DNA from: Nonomuraea solani
GTDB lineage: Bacteria > Actinomycetota > Actinomycetes > Streptosporangiales > Streptosporangiaceae
Assembly: GCF_900108335.1 (NCBI RefSeq)
Contig: NZ_FNVT01000002.1
Location: 124,001-188,000 of the forward strand
Reading direction: 5' to 3'
Length of the DNA: 64,000 nt
The notes under the pieces were generated by a model that ran no database searches, was not told the origin of the DNA, and saw only the letters and a list, made by a program, of their open reading frames with translations. The translations under genes were made by a program, and so were the position numbers. Of this stretch, positions 60,172 to 64,000 are shown piece by piece. The first letter of the stretch is position 1; the number at the start of each line of letters is the position of its first letter.

Positions 60172-61761
60172 ATGAAGCCGTACGGCGGGGCCGGGGCGCA
60201 GGTGTTGCGTCTCCCCCTTCCAGGAGCGCCCGGAGAGTGCCGGGACGACTGCCCGGCCAAGTCCGAGTTCGCGGAGCTGGCCGCGCTGGTGCGAGCCGCC
60301 GACCTCGATCGTGGCCTGGACATCTTCGCTCCCCCGACCCGGCCCAGGGCGCTGGCCTGGTACCGGTGGATGGTGGGCCACCAGGCGGCCTTCCTGGAAT
60401 GGCAGCTTTTGCGCGAGACGCTGGCGGACGCCGATCCCGTTCCCGCGGAGGCCGCCGTCCGGCTACTGGACCTCTACTCGGTGCTCCTGCTGTATTCGGG
60501 CAGTTGCCCGCCCGAGATCTACGAGCAGTCGATCCGGCCGCGGATGACCGAGTGGCATCCGGCGTTCAGCGGCGAATGGGCGCGCGACTACAGAGGGCTT
60601 CCCTACCTGCTCAAACAGGCGGCCGACGAGTCTCCTTCCGATGTGCGGCCGGCCATGCGGCGCAACCTCCGGGTGCACACCGCGGTGGCCGCCCGGCTCG
60701 TACCGCAGGGAGGCTCGTTGCTCCAGGACGCCGGGCGGCGCGCGGGCGACGATCCGTCGACGGAGGAGTCCGACCTGTACGACGACTTCTTCCTCACCCA
60801 GAGGGCACCCGTGTGCGCGCACGCCACGCGGCTGCAACTCCTGTACCGCCTGATCAAGATCATTGCCGACCTGGCCGGCTCCGGGCTGTACTACCTCGAC
60901 CGGCCGGTCTCGGCGAGCGCGCCGGACGACGACCGGCAGGACATCGCCGACCTGGAGCGGACCACGTCCCGCCTGCTCAAGCAGCAGGTCAGAAACCTCG
61001 TCGCGGTGCCGGAGAGCACGGCCGCCCAGCGCCCCGCGCCGCCTGCCTCCGCACCGCTCGCCCCGATCTCCGGAGGAATCATGACTCTGCCCAAGGACGT
61101 CGAAGTCACCGACGAACTCCGCCGGTACATGGTCGACCACGGCTCCCCGCCCGACGACGTGGCCGAGGAGCTGATCGCACGCACCAATGAGCTCGGCGAC
61201 ATCGCCGAGATGCAGATACCGCCCGAGCAGGGCTCCCTGCTGACCCTGCTGGCCCAGCTCGTCGGTGCGCGTTCGGTGGTGGAGGTGGGGGCGTTCACGG
61301 GTTACTCCACGCTCTGCCTGGCCCGGGGGCTGCGCCCGGACGGCCACGTGCTGACGTGCGACCTGTCCCGGGAGTGGACGGACATCGGGCGCGAGGCCTG
61401 GCGGCGGGCAGGTGTCGAGGACCGGATCGAGGTACGCCTGGGGCCGGCCTCCGAGACCCTGGCCGGGCTGCCCGAGGAGCCCAGCGTCGACCTGGCGTTC
61501 ATCGACGCCGACAAGCCCAGGTACATCGGCTACTGGGAGCAGTTGGTGCCCAGGATGCGGCCCGGCGGGATCATCGCCGTCGACAACGTCTTCTACGGCG
61601 GCGACGTGGTGGACGAGGAGGCGGTGGGCAACGCGGCGGCCATCCGCGCCTTCAACGACCACGCGCAGGCCGACCCTCGCATGGAGCAGGTCATGCTGCC
61701 CATCGCCGACGGCCTGACCCTGGCCCGCAAGCCGCTCGCCACGACTGGAGACCGCAGATGA
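60172..61761 (+). CDS. fused protein: probable heme-dependent tyrosine hydroxylase and O-methyltransferase
   Basis: 529 residues in one frame. Residues 1-290 are helical (LLLYSGSCPPEIYEQSIRPR, HPAFSGEWARDY, RVHTAVAARLVPQGGSLL, LYDDFFLTQRAPVCAHATR), the style of the histidine-ligated heme tyrosine 3-hydroxylases (LmbB2/Orf13/TyrH). Residues about 304-529 are a class I CCoAOMT-like methyltransferase (VVEVGAFTGYSTLCLARG, LAFIDADKPRYIGYWEQL, VDNVFYGGDVVD). The linker contains ATG 61081 with GGAGG just before it, so the second enzyme may also be made alone. Together they could turn tyrosine into an O-methylated catechol amino acid. The hydroxylase call is by resemblance and context. Confidence 0.72.
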   Translation: MKPYGGAGAQVLRLPLPGAPGECRDDCPAKSEFAELAALVRAADLDRGLDIFAPPTRPRALAWYRWMVGHQAAFLEWQLLRETLADADPVPAEAAVRLLDLYSVLLLYSGSCPPEIYEQSIRPRMTEWHPAFSGEWARDYRGLPYLLKQAADESPSDVRPAMRRNLRVHTAVAARLVPQGGSLLQDAGRRAGDDPSTEESDLYDDFFLTQRAPVCAHATRLQLLYRLIKIIADLAGSGLYYLDRPVSASAPDDDRQDIADLERTTSRLLKQQVRNLVAVPESTAAQRPAPPASAPLAPISGGIMTLPKDVEVTDELRRYMVDHGSPPDDVAEELIARTNELGDIAEMQIPPEQGSLLTLLAQLVGARSVVEVGAFTGYSTLCLARGLRPDGHVLTCDLSREWTDIGREAWRRAGVEDRIEVRLGPASETLAGLPEEPSVDLAFIDADKPRYIGYWEQLVPRMRPGGIIAVDNVFYGGDVVDEEAVGNAAAIRAFNDHAQADPRMEQVMLPIADGLTLARKPLATTGDRR

Positions 61762-62792
61762 CGTCCGCCGCCACCCCCTTGCCGCTGATGCGCCTGACCT
61801 CGGGCGTGTACGCCTTCAAGGCCCTGGCCCTCGCCACCGAACTGGGCGTGTTCGCCGAACTGTCCGGCGGCCGCGGGCTGACCCTCGACGACTTCGCCGA
61901 ACGCCACCGCATCGAACGGCGTCCCGCCGAGCTGCTGCTGACCGCCTGCACGGCGCTGGGGCTGCTCCGGCTCGACGAGAAGGGCGTCTACTCCAACACC
62001 CCCATGTCCGAGAAGTACCTGGTGCCGGGCAAGCCCTACTACTTCGGTGGCTGGGTCACGCTCGTGGACCGCCACGAGTATCCGGCCTACCTCGAACTGG
62101 CCGGCTCCCTGCGCGGCGATCATCCGGCCACCTGGGACCCCGAGCGTCAGGAGTCGCTCTTCGCTCCGGACGACCCCGTGATGACCGAGCACTTCTGGGA
62201 GGGCATGCACGCGCTGTCCGGATATACCGGCCGGATGCTCGCCAAGGCCCTGGACCCCTGGCCCGTCCGCCGCCTCCTCGACGTCGGCGGCGGTGGCGCG
62301 GCCTTCGCCGTCGAGCTGTGCCGCGGCCACCCGCAACTCCGTACGACGATCTTCGACCTTCCGTTCGTCTGCGAGCTCACCGAACCCCGGATCATCGAAG
62401 CCGGGCTGGAGGACCGGATCAGCCTGGTGGCCGGCGACTTCTTCACCGACCCGCTGCCCGGCGGGCACGACGCCGTGCTGCTGTCGAACATCCTGCACGA
62501 CTGGGGCGAGAGCGACGTACGGAAGATCCTGCACGCCTGCGCCGGCGCCCTGCCCCCGGGCGGACTCCTGCTCATCTGCGAGTCCTTCGTCGACGACGAC
62601 AAGCAGGGACCGCCGCTGGCCGCGCTGATGAGCCTCAACATGCTGATCGAGACCTGGGGCAGGAACTACACCGCCGCGGAGTACTCGGCCTGGCTGCGCG
62701 CCGAGGGCCTGGAACCCGAGGGCGTCCTGCCGTTCGAGGGCCTTGGCGCCAACGGCGTCCTGATCGCCCGCAAGACTTCCCCGGAGGAGTGA
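61758..62792 (+). CDS. SAM-dependent O-methyltransferase (COMT/hydroxyindole type)
   Basis: 344 residues. The N-terminal dimerisation domain (about 1-95, LMRLTSGVYAFKALALATEL) is followed by the SAM-binding core: LLDVGGGGAAFAVELC near residue 177, IFDLPFVCE and the catalytic-region NILHDWGESDVRKIL, where His serves as base in this family. It methylates a hydroxyl (some homologues a ring carbon) of an aromatic product. The ATG overlaps the preceding stop (ATGA), so it is coupled to the fusion gene. Confidence 0.9.
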   Translation: MTSAATPLPLMRLTSGVYAFKALALATELGVFAELSGGRGLTLDDFAERHRIERRPAELLLTACTALGLLRLDEKGVYSNTPMSEKYLVPGKPYYFGGWVTLVDRHEYPAYLELAGSLRGDHPATWDPERQESLFAPDDPVMTEHFWEGMHALSGYTGRMLAKALDPWPVRRLLDVGGGGAAFAVELCRGHPQLRTTIFDLPFVCELTEPRIIEAGLEDRISLVAGDFFTDPLPGGHDAVLLSNILHDWGESDVRKILHACAGALPPGGLLLICESFVDDDKQGPPLAALMSLNMLIETWGRNYTAAEYSAWLRAEGLEPEGVLPFEGLGANGVLIARKTSPEE

Positions 62793-62799
62793 GAACCTC

Positions 62800-64000
62800 A
62801 TGTCCGGACGCCACCCGGCGGAGCCGTGGCGCATCAAGATGGTCGAACGGCTGCCGGTCACCACCCGGCAGGAGCGGCAGCGGGCCCTGCGGGACGCGGG
62901 ATACAACATCAGCCTGCTGCGCTCCGAGGACGTGTACATCGATCTGTACACGGACTCGGGCACCAACGCCATGTCGGACCGCCAGTGGGCGGCGCTCATG
63001 TCCGGCGACGAAGCCTACGCCGGAGCGCGGAGTTTCTACCGGTTCGAAACCGCGGTGCGTGATCACTACGGCTACGAGCACGTCATCCCCACCCACCAGG
63101 GCCGCGGCGCGGAGAACATCCTCTCCCGCGCCCTGATCCGGCCCGGCTGCCACATCCCCGGCAACATGTACTTCACCACCACCCGCGCCCACCAGGAGCT
63201 CAACGGCGGCACCTTCCACGACGTCATCATCGACGAGGCCCACGATCCGGGCTGCGAGCACCCCTTCAAGGGGAACATCGACCTCGCCAAGCTGGAGCGG
63301 CTCATCCACGAGGTGGGCCCCGAGCACATCCCGTACGTGTCGGTCGCAGCCACCGTCAACATGGCGGGCGGGCAGCCGATCAGCATGGCCAACCTGACCG
63401 CCGTACGCGACCTCACCCGGCGCCACGACATTCCGATCATCCTGGACGCCGCCCGCGCCGTGGAGAACGCCTGGTTCATCCGGCAGCGGGAACCGGGCTG
63501 GCAGGACCACACCGTGGCCGGCGTCCTCCGGGAGCTCTGCGCGCGCACCGACGGCGCCACCATGTCCGCCAAAAAGGACAGCCTCGCCAACATCGGCGGC
63601 TGGCTCGGCGTCCGCGACGCCGGCCTGGCCGAGCAGGCCCGCAATCTCGTCGTGCTGTACGAGGGCCTGCACACCTACGGGGGCATGGCGGGACGCGACA
63701 TGGAGGCCGTCGCCGAAGGCATCGCGGAGTCCGTACAGGAGGAGAACATCCGGGCCCGCATCGACCAGGTCGCCTATCTGGGGCGGCAGTTGTCCGACGC
63801 GGGGATACCGCTCGTCCACCCCATCGGGGGCCACGCCGTCTGCGTCGACGCCGCGGCCACGCTGCCCCACCTGCCCCGCGACGAGTTCCCGGCCCAGACC
63901 CTGGCCGCCGCCCTCTACCTCGACTCCGGCGTCCGTGCCGCCGAACGCGGCACCGTGTCCGCCGGCCGCGACCCCGACACGGGCGGCAACCGCCATCCCC
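62800..64000 (+). CDS. tpl: tyrosine phenol-lyase (3' end beyond window)
   Basis: At least 400 residues of a fold-type I PLP beta-eliminating lyase, normally about 456 long. Very close to known tyrosine phenol-lyases: IPTHQGRGAENILS, GNMYFTTTRAHQELNGG (including the Thr and Arg near residue 127), the PLP Lys in MSAKKD (258/259), TYGGMAGRDMEAVAEG and GVRAAERG, whose Arg marks TPL rather than tryptophanase. It splits tyrosine into phenol, pyruvate and ammonia, reversibly. GGAGGAG lies about 10 bases before the ATG. Third gene of the operon. Confidence 0.9.
   Translation, partial: MSGRHPAEPWRIKMVERLPVTTRQERQRALRDAGYNISLLRSEDVYIDLYTDSGTNAMSDRQWAALMSGDEAYAGARSFYRFETAVRDHYGYEHVIPTHQGRGAENILSRALIRPGCHIPGNMYFTTTRAHQELNGGTFHDVIIDEAHDPGCEHPFKGNIDLAKLERLIHEVGPEHIPYVSVAATVNMAGGQPISMANLTAVRDLTRRHDIPIILDAARAVENAWFIRQREPGWQDHTVAGVLRELCARTDGATMSAKKDSLANIGGWLGVRDAGLAEQARNLVVLYEGLHTYGGMAGRDMEAVAEGIAESVQEENIRARIDQVAYLGRQLSDAGIPLVHPIGGHAVCVDAAATLPHLPRDEFPAQTLAAALYLDSGVRAAERGTVSAGRDPDTGGNRHP

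Noticed and set aside
1..64000. tRNA or rRNA genes
   Set aside because: I saw no CCA-proximal TPsiC pattern (GGTTCGAATCC-like) with a matching cloverleaf and no rRNA core sequences. A covariance-model scan would be needed to exclude small RNAs.

Overview
The window is high-GC (about 70 %) DNA from a filamentous actinomycete. The gene families (SARP/AfsR regulator, DUF574 methyltransferases, Ser/Thr kinase with WD40 repeats, CU044_5270-type protein behind an ECF sigma factor, MmyB-type regulator remnant, many secreted wall enzymes) fit a Streptosporangiaceae-like organism such as Nonomuraea. The genus is an inference. I found no rRNA, tRNA, CRISPR array, phage or complete insertion sequence.

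Layout. 1-10.6 kb: a DUF1062 protein, a secreted TAP-type peptidase, a divergent YczR/YczE regulator-membrane protein pair with a visible operator, a PiT phosphate transporter, a quinone-oxidoreductase-like enzyme, and a tupABC tungstate importer with a divergent regulator carrying its own ligand-binding domain. 10.6-20.6 kb: gene remnants, then a giant secreted SpvB/RHS protein ending in a Hint domain and a GIY-YIG-like toxin tip, with no recognisable immunity gene. 20.6-29.2 kb: a superoxide dismutase behind a Nur-box-like site, a flavoprotein/erythromycin-esterase-like operon opposite an AraC regulator, and assorted regulators and methyltransferases. 29-37 kb: a kinase-WD40 protein, small secreted proteins, a HIT protein, and a coupled phosphatase-TPR pair.

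37.3-43.9 kb is a compact biosynthetic-looking cluster. Its core is four translationally coupled genes: an alpha/beta thioesterase with Cys in the nucleophile position, an MFS exporter, an adenylation-carrier didomain, and a leucyl/phenylalanyl-tRNA-protein transferase homologue. Two small genes lie upstream, one encoding a short secreted peptide, and a divergent TrmB-LuxR regulator faces them.

43.9-51.1 kb: an ECF sigma factor with its partner, then three consecutive wall hydrolases (CHAP, lysozyme-like, M23) whose different catalytic domains sit on one nearly identical six-repeat FG-GAP/VCBS propeller. 51.1-59.7 kb: an AfsR-like regulator, a VanX-type dipeptidase, a PIG-L deacetylase, an orphan histidine kinase, remnants, a ricin-type lectin and a Tat-exported aspartic-protease-like protein. 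59.7-64 kb: an operon cut by the window edge, with a probable heme-type tyrosine hydroxylase fused to an O-methyltransferase, a second O-methyltransferase and a tyrosine phenol-lyase.

A recurring oddity is a set of scars where two divergent genes have both lost their 5' halves at one junction (about 4.65, 45.89 and 57.10 kb, perhaps also 10.9 kb). This leaves only two 3' tails pointing away from each other and suggests deletions centred on shared promoters.
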